Source: Goniomonas avonlea (Eukaryota > Cryptophyceae > Goniomonadida > Goniomonadaceae). From it: DNA of 24,015 nucleotides. Shown one piece after another: positions 8,679 through 18,779 of this stretch (positions within the stretch are counted from its first letter, which is position 1; each line of letters opens with the position of its first letter). The stretch covers positions 1 through 24,015 of the forward strand of contig QUTJ01031823.1 of NCBI GenBank assembly GCA_003573635.1, given 5' to 3'. The position numbers and the translations under genes are program-made. The notes below the pieces were generated by a model, which saw only the letters and a program-made list of their open reading frames with translations, did not search any database and was not told the origin of the DNA.

Positions 8679-8700
8679 ACCCCATGGGTATGATCTGTGC

Positions 8701-9270
8701 TCCGGCTGATGGTGCTGTAGGAAAGTGGGAGGATTCGAAGGCTGACGGGCCGGCCAGTGGTCCATGAGCGCTTTGCAGTTAGTCAGGCGCAATACAGAGT
8801 GCATCAGTCTCAGCACTGGTAGTTCTGTGTCCACAGTCCCTACTCCCTGGTCAACCATGCTGATCACCAACATGTTCTGGGTGTTGGCACACTTGCCGTG
8901 ATCGGGGTGTTGGCACTTACGGCGATCGGGGTGCCTTCTCCAGACCACCTCCGATGGGTGCCTCTGTTCCAGTGTGAGATCCTGTGGATTCTGACGGGTA
9001 GAGGTTGAACCTCTATTTTGCCGCCCAGTGCCGAGGGACGGTGCCATTGTCGCAGCCACCAGCACTGAGACACAGCCACTGCTGCCAGTGCTGAAACCAC
9101 CTTTGCACCAACCATATGAAGTGCTTTCAAGGGTGGCGCAAATGTTTTGGTGCATCCCCACCCACTCTACTTGAACTAAGCCTGAATGTTTTTTGGCATG
9201 AATGTGCACACAGCTGCACTTAACTCAGGCGAGATATTAACATATCTGAGTCTACATATGAATTAGATAG
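8701..9270. other. Unassigned spacer with a small local duplication
   Basis: No gene or known repeat is recognised. A 24-27-bp unit containing GTGTTGGCAC and GATCGGGGTG occurs twice at about 8881-8932. Composition changes here: the G/T dominance of the plus strand that marks 1-8.7 kb fades. Confidence 0.5.
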
Positions 9271-9294
9271 TGCCACTCTAGAATATATGAGACA

Positions 9295-9675
9295 AACACG
9301 ACCAAGTAGCAACACACAACACAAACACGCGCACACACATAGGCACAGACATGTATGCACAACCACACCCATGCATCCCCACATGTGTGCCCACACACCA
9401 CACAGAGAAAACCCCCTGCAGAGGACAGACACAGCTGACCTGCTCACTGTCGCGACTGCAGAGTGTCTCAAAGCACCGAAGAATCTCGTTCCGTCCCTTG
9501 GCACCAGACCCAGCCTCCGTGAGCGCATTGAAGCACCCGACCGAAACACTGAGGGTCAGCCCATCAAGACTTGGGCATGCAGTCGTGTGTGCCTGGCAGG
9601 GTGTGAGGGATCTCTTTCTCTCTTTATATCTCTATCTATCTATCTATCACACACACACACTCTCTCTCTCATGTA
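9295..9675. repeat. Compound microsatellites: CA-rich, then TATC/CA/CT
   Basis: CA-rich sequence fills about 9303-9412. A compound tract of CT-rich sequence, four TATC units, six CA units and CT units occupies about 9609-9672. Long open frames over this stretch are low-complexity artefacts. Confidence 0.85.
9555..9577 (+). repeat. 23-bp motif shared with 16304-16326
   Basis: GTCAGC followed by two variable bases and ATCAAGACTTGGGCA recurs at 16304-16326. In both places a (C)CTG-containing segment and a pyrimidine/purine microsatellite follow within 30-60 bp. This suggests two copies of one short interspersed repeat with a simple-sequence tail. Confidence 0.6.
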
Positions 9676-9679
9676 CACT

Positions 9680-10140
9680 CTTTGTCACACTCACAAATCG
9701 GTCAATAGGGAGGGAAGCTACCACTCATACATGGTTTACGGGAGGCAATATTGCTGTAGGTTGCGTACAATAACCAATGTGGGACAATACCACAAATCAT
9801 GATGGCATGTCACGGACCCCCTCCTGTGCATGGTTTGGTTGTATGACTTGTATTCTGTTGCCAACTAGCCAGTTTGGATTTGATTGACTTTGGATTGACC
9901 TGTCAATCTGAATTCGAGTCAAAAGCCAACTAACAGCAGTTTCCAGAAACTTGGAATGCAGCTCTGTGTCCAGCACTGTGCCCTGCTCCAAGTGTTTCTG
10001 GCTGATTGAGCACAGCACTGCCTTCATCTGTTTTCCCTAATTCTAAAGATCCTTGCAATAACTACAAAGCTTCTCTGGCTTTGCAACCGAACCAGACAAG
10101 TGCCCAGGTTTGATGTTGACTCTTTGATTTACTGCAACAT
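9680..10140. other. Unassigned spacer, nothing recognised
   Basis: Moderately AT-richer sequence without a supportable gene, RNA or element. A weak open frame on the minus strand at 9797-10027 has no recognisable motif. Confidence 0.5.
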
Positions 10141-10865
10141 TGATGGGCCATGATACTACCCTAACCACACCACCCCAGTCGACCTACTTCAAGGAGGGTT
10201 TCGTGAACCTGAGGTTCTTGATTTTTCTTGATCGTGAACCTTGCCAGAGAGGATTTCGCTTGGTTGACTCATGCGGGTTTGCAGCCATTGTGTCAATTTG
10301 GGTGAGGAGACTGAAATCAATTTTATTGTCGGTGCTATGAAGCCTATCACTATGGCTAACGTCTCCACACAGATGGCGAGTGATTCGAGAGCCGCCAGCT
10401 GCTACCGGCAAGGCTGCAAAGTTTGAGTGTGTGTACCACACAGGTGATTGCCCTGTCGGTTTGAGCAACAACACCCAGAACAAGACACAGATGGAGAAAC
10501 AGTGCATGAAGTACACACCATACATGCGCTGGGAGCGGTGAGGGCAGCATGGAGCATGGGGACCGTGGAGTATGGCCAAGGTGATTGAGCTGCTGGAGGC
10601 AGTGAGACAGACACCCCTTCACGGCCCCCATGCAGAGGACATCTACAAGACCATCCAAGTGCAAGCAGCATCATGTGTGCTTACCCACATCACTGTGATC
10701 AAGAACCAGCATGGCTGGCCGCTGGCTTCATACTACCCCTGGCTACTCCGACGTGCTTTTCTGCAGCAGACACGATGGGAAGCCATGTGGGACAAGGCCA
10801 TTATTTGTGACACAGAGTGCCATCTGGCGCAAGCACTCTGTGCCACCGTTAGCAATTTGAGATTT

Positions 10866-10910
10866 GATGGTGTCACTCTTGATGGTGTCATTCTTGATGG
10901 TGTCACACAC
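10866..10910 (+). repeat. 15-bp tandem repeat, three copies
   Basis: GATGGTGTCACTCTT repeated three times with a few changes, encoding LDGV units in the frame above it. The period keeps frame. Confidence 0.85.
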
Positions 10911-11266
10911 ATTTGCTGGCATACATGACTCAGAGAATGGTGTGTATGTGCCATCTGGACACCTGCAGCTCGACTGCAAGATGGGCAGCACACGGCGCAC
11001 CACTCAAGGTTGTTGAAGGTATCTGATATGGGTGGAAGTACAACTCCTGGTACAAGCCTACCCCAGACAATTGTGTGAATCACCCCTCACCTATGACCAA
11101 GATCAACGGGGCGTCACTGGAGCTGGTCAACCGTTCTCAACACAGCTGGAGTTCCAGCAAAGTTACCACAGGTGCTGGCAAGTGGGAGGGGACCCCTCTC
11201 CTACTACCCGCTCATACTTACACCCATGCACTATGTGGACGAACTGCATGATGATGGCTCTGTCAA

Positions 11267-11333
11267 GTGGTGTTTGGTGTTTGACAGCAGTGGTGTGGTG
11301 TTTGGTGTTTGACTGTCAACTGTGTTTGACAGT
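11267..11333 (+). repeat. 19-bp direct repeat followed by a small hairpin
   Basis: GTGGTGTTTGGTGTTTGAC occurs identically at 11267-11285 and 11295-11313. The second copy runs into ACTGTCAA (11312-11319) and its reverse complement TTGACAGT (11326-11333) with a 6-nt loop. Confidence 0.8.
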
Positions 11334-11379
11334 TGGACATAATGAAACATGCAACCATGCCACAGTATGATATTGCGAG

Positions 11380-12290
11380 GTGGACGGTGCTATTGATATC
11401 ATGAGACCGGATTTGATCCAGTACAAAACTGATGAGCCTGATGTTGTCCTAAACGGCCACAGGATGTGTGAGACGCTGTGTTGGTCATCAATCCAGTGAT
11501 GGGTTTCACGTGGAGGCACACATTGATCCAGTGTCTCTGTTCCACCACAGTTCCACACATGCACAGTGAGGGCTACAGTTCCACACATGCACAATGAGGG
11601 CTGGGGCAACACACCAGGGTCAGAACCCACTGCACCAGGAACGAACCTCAAGGTCACGATGGATGACTACTACCATGACCACTGACAACCCCATGTATTC
11701 CGCACGCGAGGCGCTGGGTCACTTGATTGTTTGCTCACACGAGTGGGCATTGGATGGCAGGACAAGGCCAACAAGACAATGATCGGCACTGGCTTCACAT
11801 TCAAGGGAATCATTATCAATGTTTCATTACCCGCAAGAGTAGGGTTGAATGTATGGTCCCGCATGAGTGTGCTTTGATTGAGTCAGACATGGTCCCACCC
11901 CTCAGGCAGTCAGAGACACCAAGTGGTGGATCAACCATTTGCATGGCCGCAACGGAGTTTGCATGTACCTTGACAAACCATACAGGGGTAGATGGAAACT
12001 GTGGTGGATCATGTGCGGACTGATTGGCACCAAGTCTCCGAGTCTCACGCCGCCATGGACACCATTAGCACTACCGCAACGAAAAACTGCGGCTGCCTTG
12101 CCTTCACCAGCCCTGAAGAAGGTCGACGGGGGCAGCGTGGTCCGGGCAATATCCAGGTCCATCGACAGCACAGTAAACCAACATCTCAACATCGAAACCT
12201 GGGCACTTGTTGGGTCTGCCGCGAAGCCAGAGAAACTTTGCAAAGCCATTGTGAAGTCTGAGAAACTTGGTAGGAAAAGTAGGAAGTAGT
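11380..12290 (+). mobile_element. Retroelement RT/RNase H fossil, copy A
   Basis: Plus-strand patches in several frames match copy B in the same order: an MDDYY box (RT palm), NPMYSAREALGHL, GWQDKANKTMIGTGFTFKGI (RT end, where similar enzymes read K..FLG.+.D), then KWWINHLHGRNGVCMYLDKP (connection region before RNase H). Motif style is that of retroelement polymerases, possibly DIRS-like, but the exact clade is uncertain. It is badly broken, with many interruptions, and diverged from copy B at a large fraction of sites, so both are old. Confidence 0.55.
11547..11602 (+). repeat. 28-bp tandem duplication in copy A
   Basis: ACAGTTCCACACATGCACAG plus TGAGGGCT (11547-11574) is repeated with one change at 11575-11602. 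Copy B carries a single related version near 12840-12870, so the duplication arose after the two copies separated. Confidence 0.85.
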
Positions 12291-12690
12291 GGTGTGCTCA
12301 ATCTGTCCAAATATCGAAGGAGCAGGCACAGCACTGCATTCCAAGTTTCCCAAAGCATGGGAAAACTGCTGTCAGTTGGATTTGACTCAATTCGGATTGA
12401 CACACCATTCCCTAAGCAGGTAAAACCAAACTAATGGAACACTAGTCATGCAACCTGCGGTATTAGAACAATGGATGCAGAATCAAGTAAGTAGCTTACT
12501 ACAAGTAGGTATCTCCCACTCTCTTGCAGTGATACAAACTATTGTATCACCAGAGGTCCAACACACGGCACCCACACATCTCCATCTACGTGAGCCACAC
12601 CTTTGTGTTGATGACACCAGTGATATTTATGCACATGACAACTAATCCCAACAAGAAACCAGCGTCCTCAAACTCCTGGGTGATCACATC
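12291..12690. other. Spacer between retroelement copies A and B
   Basis: No gene or repeat recognised. Base composition is closer to the AT-richer host-like stretches than to the elements on either side. Confidence 0.5.
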
Positions 12691-13985
12691 GAGTGCTACA
12701 CTTGGTTAAACACATCAACTGTGTGTGTGCTGTCTATCGAGACCTGGTTTCGGTCATCGATCCAGCGACAGGTTTTGCATGGTGGCATATGTCAGTGGTC
12801 ATCGGCAGGACTGAGTTGCCACGCATTCAGTGTTCATGTTCCACCGCAGTTGTGTGCATGCGCAGTGAGGGTCCGACGCGCCAGCTTCGGAAAGGCCTAC
12901 ACCGCCGAGTCGCCAAGTCATGATGGACGATTACTATGGGGTGTGTCTGAGGGACGAGGGAGACGACCCCATGCAGTCGGCGCGCAAAGCACTAGGTTAC
13001 CTGACCGGTCTGCATGAGTTTGGGAGTGGGGTGGCAAGACAAGGCCGACAAGACCATGCTCGGCACCCATTTTGCCTTTCACCATTATCGACCCTGTTGT
13101 GGAAACAACATCGGTACCCAAAGTCAAGCACAGAGGTCTAAGGTGAGGTGAGGGGAGGTTAGCTAAGGTGTTACTGGCCTCAACTTATGCATCGCGTGAA
13201 CATGTCAAGGTGTTGGCCGATGTTGGAACATGTCAAGGTGCCAACACAAGGTGTTGGACGTAGCAAGGTTGCTGGGCGTCCCAACTACGAACTGTACTCA
13301 TTTACTCAGGTACTGAACCCTCGAGTGAGGTTCAACATTGACACAGATGTGATCGACGGATGCTGGGGGGATCCTTTCGCGACCATCAAATCGCTGTGTT
13401 AAAGGTGCACAATCGTGGGTATGATTCCATACGAACATGTGTGGAAGGAGTCGGGCATGGTGTTTCTCACGGATCAGGCGATCAGAGACTCCGAGTGGTG
13501 GATCGAGCATGCGCACAAGCACAACAGAGTTTGCATGTACCTTGGCAAACCGGAGAAGGGTATATGGAAACCGTGGTGTATCGTCCGTGGGTTGATTGAC
13601 AGCACCGAGTCTCATGCTGCCATGGATAGCAGCAGCACCACGGCGAACGGCATCCCTGTCGTCACGACGGACATCAGGTCACAGCATTCAAGGTGTTTTG
13701 AGGAGGAGTCCTTCACGGGTTTTTACAGGCCAGAGTATGCGCCTCTGCACATCTCGGTCAGGGAAGGCAACGCGGCCCTCATCGTGCTGCGGCGCTTTGG
13801 CCGAATGCTTGTACCTGGTTGCGACAAAACCTGCATGTGTTGTCTCGCATCAACAACATGCAAGCAGTTGGCGCATTCAACCGGGCTATTCGCCCAGTAT
13901 ACCACTCGACGTGGTCGCACAGGAGTTTGAGGACACAGTGTTCAAGTTGGGTCTGGACACCGCATGCTATGTGTGGTGGTAATAA
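12690..13985 (+). mobile_element. Retroelement RT/RNase H fossil, copy B
   Basis: Parts in order on the plus strand: an RT palm region with MMDDYYGV (about 12920), DPMQSARKALGYLTGL and QDKADKTMLGTHFAF; a connection region with SEWWIEHAHKHNRVCMYLGK (about 13490-13550); and an RNase H-like region with AMDSSSTTANG and HISVREGNAALIVLRRFG (about 13615-13800). The last pattern matches the D-S/A-S and E-x2-A...LR.FG boxes of retroelement RNase H. It is broken but less so than copy A; its 3' half holds a long clean frame. No terminal repeats were recognised. Copies A and B lie in direct orientation, about 1.3 kb apart by matching motifs. Confidence 0.6.
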
Positions 13986-14189
13986 TGAGGTGTATAGAAT
14001 GTGTGAAGGCACAGTCGCACATCACTGACACAGATAAACAAGTCCACAAGTCAGTCAGAGTGCAGGAGTGTGCTCCAGTCACACCGGTGAAGTTGGCGTG
14101 GAGAACGAAACGACTCTGGTGGCGTGATACACCCCAACCGGTCGCTCACTGAGCCATAATCCTAGTGCCCGGCAGCGCAAGCCACAGAC

Positions 14190-14880
14190 TGGGCGGCGAT
14201 GGAGGTACCGGTCGTGGCACTGATGAAGACCGCGCTGTGAAGTGTCGCAGCAGGCGGAGCCTGCCCTCGGCGTTATGCATGCTGTAGGTCTTCAACACCG
14301 CCGATCACCAAAACCCAAACACCTGCAGCTGCTCGTCGTTGAGGTGGCCTCGCTCAGTGAGCATCTGGGCCGCTGAAGTGGTCCAGGAAAGCTGCAAGCT
14401 TGTGCCACGTCCACATGTCACCGTTCTCCTTAGCAAGTAGCGGACCGGGGTGCTCTCCGGGGCAGAAGAGGAGCTTTCCGAACCATGTAGCGAAAGGAAG
14501 CCCGGCACAGTGGTCAGCAGAGATGTAGTGCCATGTGAGCGCGTTCAGCCACTGGTTCTTGCAGAAATACATGTGGACATCAAGAGAACCTCGCGCGATA
14601 GGAATGTCGTCACCGCCTTGCTCAACGGCCTCCTGGCCCAAGGAGCGAATGCTGGGGACCACACTGTGTTTGCAGCATGGACACGGAGAGTGCGACCGCA
14701 GCGTGTGCTTACTCCTGCTCCATACAGTCGTCAGACTGCGTGAAAGCCTCCATATAGTGAACTAAGTACTCAGTCGTAATGGCCACCTTGTCCACATTGG
14801 ACCAGAAACCCCGAAGCTTCAGGCCACCAGAGAGGGTGGCGGCTATCTCCCGCCACTTGCTGCGTCCTCAGAGTCGTGCC
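14190..14880 (-). repeat. Unidentified coding-like repeat, copy D1
   Basis: The minus-strand reading has ordinary protein composition: LSGGLKLRGFW, YLVHYMEAFTQSDDCMEQE, then LNALTWHYISADHCAGLPFA and WTWHKLAAFLDHF, ending with GHLNDEQLQVFGFW. The last segment recurs at 19.9-20.1 kb as GHLSDEQLQAFGFL, and the YMEAFTQS segment recurs inverted at 14944. It is a multi-copy element whose family I do not recognise; it could be another part of the neighbouring retroelement or an unrelated transposon. Its reading is interrupted. Confidence 0.45.
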
Positions 14881-14943
14881 ATTGGAGATCCCAGCTGTCA
14901 CAGCTGAGTGTTCCACCACAAGATCCTATCATAACCAAGTCGG

Positions 14944-15100
14944 TTGTTCTGTACATTGAGGCTTTCCCACAGTCTGCCGCAGTACTGGATGGAGCAGGAG
15001 TATTCACTCGCAGCGGTCGCACTCTCTGCACCCCCCTCGGGCCCAAGCCACGAGCACATTCTCGATCTCTCACTATGCCATGCGCTGCAGAACGTTGCTC
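14944..15100 (+). repeat. Inverted partner of copy D1
   Basis: About 80 bp at 14944-15028 is the reverse complement, at roughly 80 percent identity by eye, of 14682-14762. Shared blocks include the TATGGAGCAGGAGTA-like core, GCGGTCGCACTCTC and GAGGCTTTC. The intervening spacer is about 180 bp. The plus-strand reading WMEQEYSLAAVALS mirrors the minus-strand MEQE.AHAAVALS of D1. This is a head-to-head pair of diverged copies. Confidence 0.7.
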
Positions 15101-15101
15101 C

Positions 15102-15171
15102 AGCCACACTGCAGGTGGCATAGGCAGAAGGGTGCACAAGCCACACTCCGGGTGGCATAGGCAGAAGGATG
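15102..15171 (+). repeat. 37-bp tandem duplication
   Basis: AGCCACACT, three variable bases, then GGTGGCATAGGCAGAAGG occurs at 15102-15138 and 15139-15171, giving two copies of a 37-bp unit. Confidence 0.9.
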
Positions 15172-15179
15172 TGGATGCT

Positions 15180-16303
15180 GTTGTGATGCAACACCATGGC
15201 ACCCATGAGGTGCACATGTCTGTAGTTGTGTCACTGGTCGTCTGGTTCTGCATGGTTGCCTGCAGGGACTCAATGTTGTCGCTGCAAGTCAGTTACACAC
15301 AGCAAATTCCGCAGCTTTCTCGGGCCGCAGCAACAATGTACCCTCTGGGTGCCTTGATGCAGCACAGTATCTGCAGATGCGCACCATGACTGTGTAGCGC
15401 AAGGCAATGATGGCAGTGTGTGTCGCCACAGCGCATGCATGTGATACGGGGTTGGGTTGTGGTCTACATTGTGTGCACTTGCTGCCAACACCGCACTGAG
15501 CATCCGCAATGTCCTGAGCATCTGTGGTGTCCTTCAGTGGGACCACAGGGAAACGGTCTCCGCAGTGCTTGCTCTCCACATTGTCCAGCTCCCTGGATGG
15601 TGATGGCATCGGTGCCCCTCAATCAAGCTTGTTGTGGAGTACTCGCGAAGACCACTGTGGTGTGGTCACTGGCGGCAGCAACTCCATGGATATGCAACAC
15701 TCTGCAACATACACTCTCCCACATACACTCTCTCTCTCTCCTCAAGGATCGTCCCCAGACTCCCCTTGATGGACCAGAGACTGCATCTCTAATTGGGTGT
15801 TGTCTCTATGGAACCTTGCTACCCTAATTGACAACCACTCTCAGTGCCGCACAAACTCAGAAGTATCTGGTCTGTCCTACTCCACTTCATGATCATTGGT
15901 TGGCCTAACTGCCAGCTCACCCTTAGCACCCTACAGGTTTTGCACTTCCCCTCTCGTGGTCAAGTCAGGCGGTGTGCTTCACACACACCTACTCACCTAG
16001 CTCCCTTTGATTTTCTGTCTTTTACCCTGGGTGCCGCAGGTTGCATGAAGAAAGCTGGAAGCTTGGAGGAGGGCTTGAACTGGGAGGGCTTGAGCTTGCA
16101 CTAGGGGCTTGTGCAAAACCTCCCTAGTGCAAACACTCTTCGCTTCGTCAAGGTTTCTTGTGTGGTAGGCCATGGAGTGCTCTTTGCTCATCAACCTAAC
16201 AGAAAAGTGCTCCAGTTCTTGGGACTGAGAGACTTTGTGACCAATATACTGAGAACATAAACAAGTTGTGGTCTCCCAGTGTGAGTGAGTGGGTGCGTTG
16301 AGT
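15180..16303. other. Unassigned spacer, nothing supported
   Basis: Several open frames of 60-135 codons occur on both strands, but none shows a recognisable motif or normal helix-strand patterning. A short CT-rich tract lies at about 15718-15742. No gene is called. Confidence 0.5.
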
Positions 16304-16326
16304 GTCAGCAGATCAAGACTTGGGCA
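16304..16326 (+). repeat. 23-bp motif shared with 9555-9577
   Basis: Two mismatches from the copy at 9555-9577, again shortly upstream of a long microsatellite (GA here). Confidence 0.6.
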
Positions 16327-16377
16327 CCACAGTTTGTTCTGTGTGCGCGCCTGCCAGTACAAGGGTGGGGGTGGGGG

Positions 16378-16416
16378 GAAAGAGAGACCTGGAGAAAGAG
16401 AGAGAGACAGATCGGG

Positions 16417-16464
<48 letters not shown>

Positions 16465-16480
16465 CGTGAGAGAGAGAGTT
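16378..16480. repeat. (GA)n microsatellite
   Basis: About 100 bp of nearly pure GA/GAGA with occasional C or GG interruptions. Arg/Glu-repeat frames over it are artefacts. Confidence 0.95.
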
Positions 16481-16887
16481 CGGGATAGCCATCACAGTGT
16501 TGTAGGTTATGCCTCTCTGCCCGTGTCCTAGAAAACCGCGAAGTTCAGCCGCGTACCTGCGCAAGTACAAGACTGAGAGCCTCTGACACAGCCACTGTTG
16601 CTGCAGCACCATCCTTGGAGTACAGCCCAAGCAGCGCAGCAGTCAATTTGGGGAGGTGAGAATCGAGATGAGTGCTGCATTACTGTCAGTCTGGGCAAGG
16701 TGGTTCGGGGTGGATTAAATGCATGGTCATTGGATTGAAAGGCAACACCAGATGGGAGAACAAGAGACAGGACCAAGAGGACAAAGCATGAACTTGAAGG
16801 AGTCACAACACCAGCCGGCCAAGAGGATGTGTTGCATACTAATAGCATGAGTAACTTGTGGCCATCTGTGGGCCATAGCAGATCCGT
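16481..16887. other. Unassigned spacer
   Basis: No gene or repeat family recognised on either strand. Confidence 0.5.
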
Positions 16888-16933
16888 CGCTCACCTACAC
16901 CAGGAGAAAACGCTCGCCTACACCAGGAGAAAA
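16888..16933 (+). repeat. 23-bp tandem duplication
   Basis: CGCTCACCTACACCAGGAGA plus AAA is present twice in direct succession (16888-16910 and 16911-16933) with one base different. Confidence 0.9.
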
Positions 16934-18500
16934 CGGTGAACCGGTTTGTGACAGCCATCACCTTTGTTGTACCCGATCAAGGGCGGATGCTGACATTGAG
17001 ACAAATCAGGAACAGCCTTGCTTCGCTCCCGGAAACACCAGCTTCCACCGCAGGAGTCGATGGCCAGCGAGAGCCCACACGATAATCCGACAAGGACTTC
17101 CTGGATTTCCAGACGCCCAAGATATGGAAGAGCAAGGCCATGACTGACCAAAGGGCCTGACGACCAAAGCCGGGCCAAGACATGACACAGATGCAGCTGA
17201 CATTGTTGGGGCAGAGCACAGCCACGAAGGACGACAAGGCTGAGAAGGCCCAATTCAGACTGAACAACGGATTCACAGGACACACGGGCTACCATGGTGG
17301 CTGTGACGAACGCAGGGTAAGTGATTATGTGTATTCGTTTTCCGTCTGATGCCCACAGACCCAAATAGCACAAGAACAGAACGCGCAGGCAGCCATCGCG
17401 CGATGAGTGAGCAACATTGGAGTCAGCATCACCATGGGGCAGGAAGAAGCGCACCACGACCTCAAGCGAGGGTGTCGGTCTGAGCCGGACGGCGAAGCAG
17501 CACGCTGGGGTATTACCCACCGAGGCAACAGAGTTCTACGACGATGAGTTCAACACCAGCATCCCAGAGATGCCCATGGCAGCCGATGGCACCCAGTTTT
17601 TGATCTCGCCAGCTTCCGCTCGAGATGTGAGGTGCTCCAAGTACACCCCCCCCTGCGAACGATCGACACTGACACAAAACAGGGTTAACTGGGGCTCTGT
17701 GTAATCATGGTTTCAGACAGCTACACCAGCGGAATATGGGCTTCTCCAAGGCACCCCGAGACAGGCTCCTGGACCGCCGCATGGGTATTTCCACAGCGAC
17801 CATGCCTTTCTGCCCCACCCACTTCAACCGAGCTAACATGTGATCGATCCCAAGGAACGAATAGACTGACTGTCACAACACAGGCAAGTGTGCCGACAAG
17901 GTCGAGAAGAAACCAGCAATGCGGGTGTACATGATATGGTCCGGCTGACGCGAGACACTCAATGCCGCCTGTGCGACACGCTGCCTGTACAACACCTGGA
18001 CTTCAAAAAAGCTGGCTAACCTGCCATGCAAGCTACCGGTATGCCAAATGCCCCACAGTTGTGAGTGCATGACTCACCACCCCCCCACTGACAGGACACC
18101 TCCGCACGACCTGCATTAATAACCCAGCAGCAATTGCATGCCTCTGGTCCTTGGTGCAGTACCTCCCAAGTGCCGTGAGTGTCGTGAATATGGTGGTTCA
18201 GATTTTCAACGTAATTCTCTGGCCACACTGTGAGGAGAACGACGCACTGGTCCAGGATCTGGATGGCTCCACTCTGCGGCTGGAATTTACCTACTCCTTG
18301 TGTGCAGTGTCACAGCGTTCTTGAAGATCGTGTGGCAAGCTGCAGCATGCGAGGAGCAGCTTGCGAGCCACATTCAAGCTGTGCTGAGTGTCCTGGGCAC
18401 CGCTGTCGGTGTCTCGTTCTGACAATAGCAACAAGCATGCACACTATGTGCTGATGCGACTTGCTTGGCACCAGGAGGGGGCAGGCCAGGACCAGTCCAG
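16934..18500 (+). other. Coding-looking but unassigned patches
   Basis: Plus-strand patches have ordinary protein composition and stay open for 30-60 codons, for example VNRFVTAITFVVPDQGRML near 16937, SDKDFLDFQTPKIWKSKAM near 17090, and DALVQDLDGSTLRLEFTYSL near 18243. The frame changes between patches. They may be exons or, more likely, remains of a decayed element lying in the same direction as the patches at 18.5-19.4 kb. No family recognised. Confidence 0.25.
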
Positions 18501-18529
18501 GCAGCTGGGGCTAGCAGGCTGCCATTGAC

Positions 18530-18694
18530 ATGGGCGCCACCCATCGGGCGGTCTCCATTGTCTTCCCGGAGCTTGTCAAGGAGGCAGGAGGGCACCCCGA
18601 CTGTGTCATCGTGGTCCTCCAAGATATCTGGCATGGTTTCGATTGCATCAACAGGTGGCTGCCCAAGAAGCACCCCAATTACCATGAGATGTGA
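18530..18694 (+). CDS. 54-codon open frame with DIWH motif, possible transposase fragment
   Basis: The frame starts at an ATG and reads MGATHRAVSIVFPELVKEAG, then HPDCVIVVLQDIWHGFDCIN and RWLPKKHPNYHEM. A possible acceptor (GCTAGCAG) lies just upstream in frame. A hydrophobic strand ending in an acidic residue followed by W-H and an Arg (D-x-W-H...R) is found around one of the catalytic Asp residues of several DDE/RNase H-fold transposase families. The sequence is not low complexity and is likely a real coding remnant. The link to a transposase is a guess from motif style; it might equally be an exon of an unknown gene. Truncated: no other catalytic region identified. Confidence 0.35.
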   Translation: MGATHRAVSIVFPELVKEAGGHPDCVIVVLQDIWHGFDCINRWLPKKHPNYHEM

Positions 18695-18779
18695 GGATTG
18701 AGCATTTTCGTGTGGTTCGGATTCTGACACCCAGCACGACAAGCCCGTGTTACTCTCAAGTTGATTCAAGGCTGGGCAA

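Larger units (their letters stand above)
4855..8700 (+). mobile_element. DIRS-like retroelement, broken fossil
   Basis: On the plus strand there is a gag-like part (about 4858-6130), a reverse transcriptase (about 6640-7720) and an RNase H region (about 7900-8330). The RT and RNase H signatures (LPFGVRFACGVFTKLIRQLV, LADLGFSVNEKLCL, VAEWIPGTHMVLEGVNALSR, EAVNCFT) are those of tyrosine-recombinase retroelements of the DIRS/Ngaro group rather than of gypsy or copia. I did not find a tyrosine recombinase, LTRs or clear split repeats at the ends. A 20-bp direct repeat near the 3' side (8521 and 8659) may be a remnant. The element is broken, with roughly eight to ten breaks, and does not look active. 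The plus strand is strikingly G/T-rich throughout. It lies antisense to the host gene. Confidence 0.75.
10140..11380 (+). other. Unassigned coding-looking patches upstream of retroelement copy A
   Basis: The clearest open frame (10572-10928, plus) reads MAKVIELLEAVRQTPLHGPH, then IYKTIQVQAAS and a Trp-rich stretch around WPLASYYPWLL. It has normal amino-acid composition, unlike the low-complexity frames elsewhere, but I do not recognise a family. It lies directly upstream of, and on the same strand as, the RT copy at 11.4 kb. It may be the 5' part of that element or an unrelated insertion. Confidence 0.3.

Noticed and set aside
16285-16531. Frames over the GA microsatellite
   Set aside because: Arg/Glu repeats produced by simple sequence.
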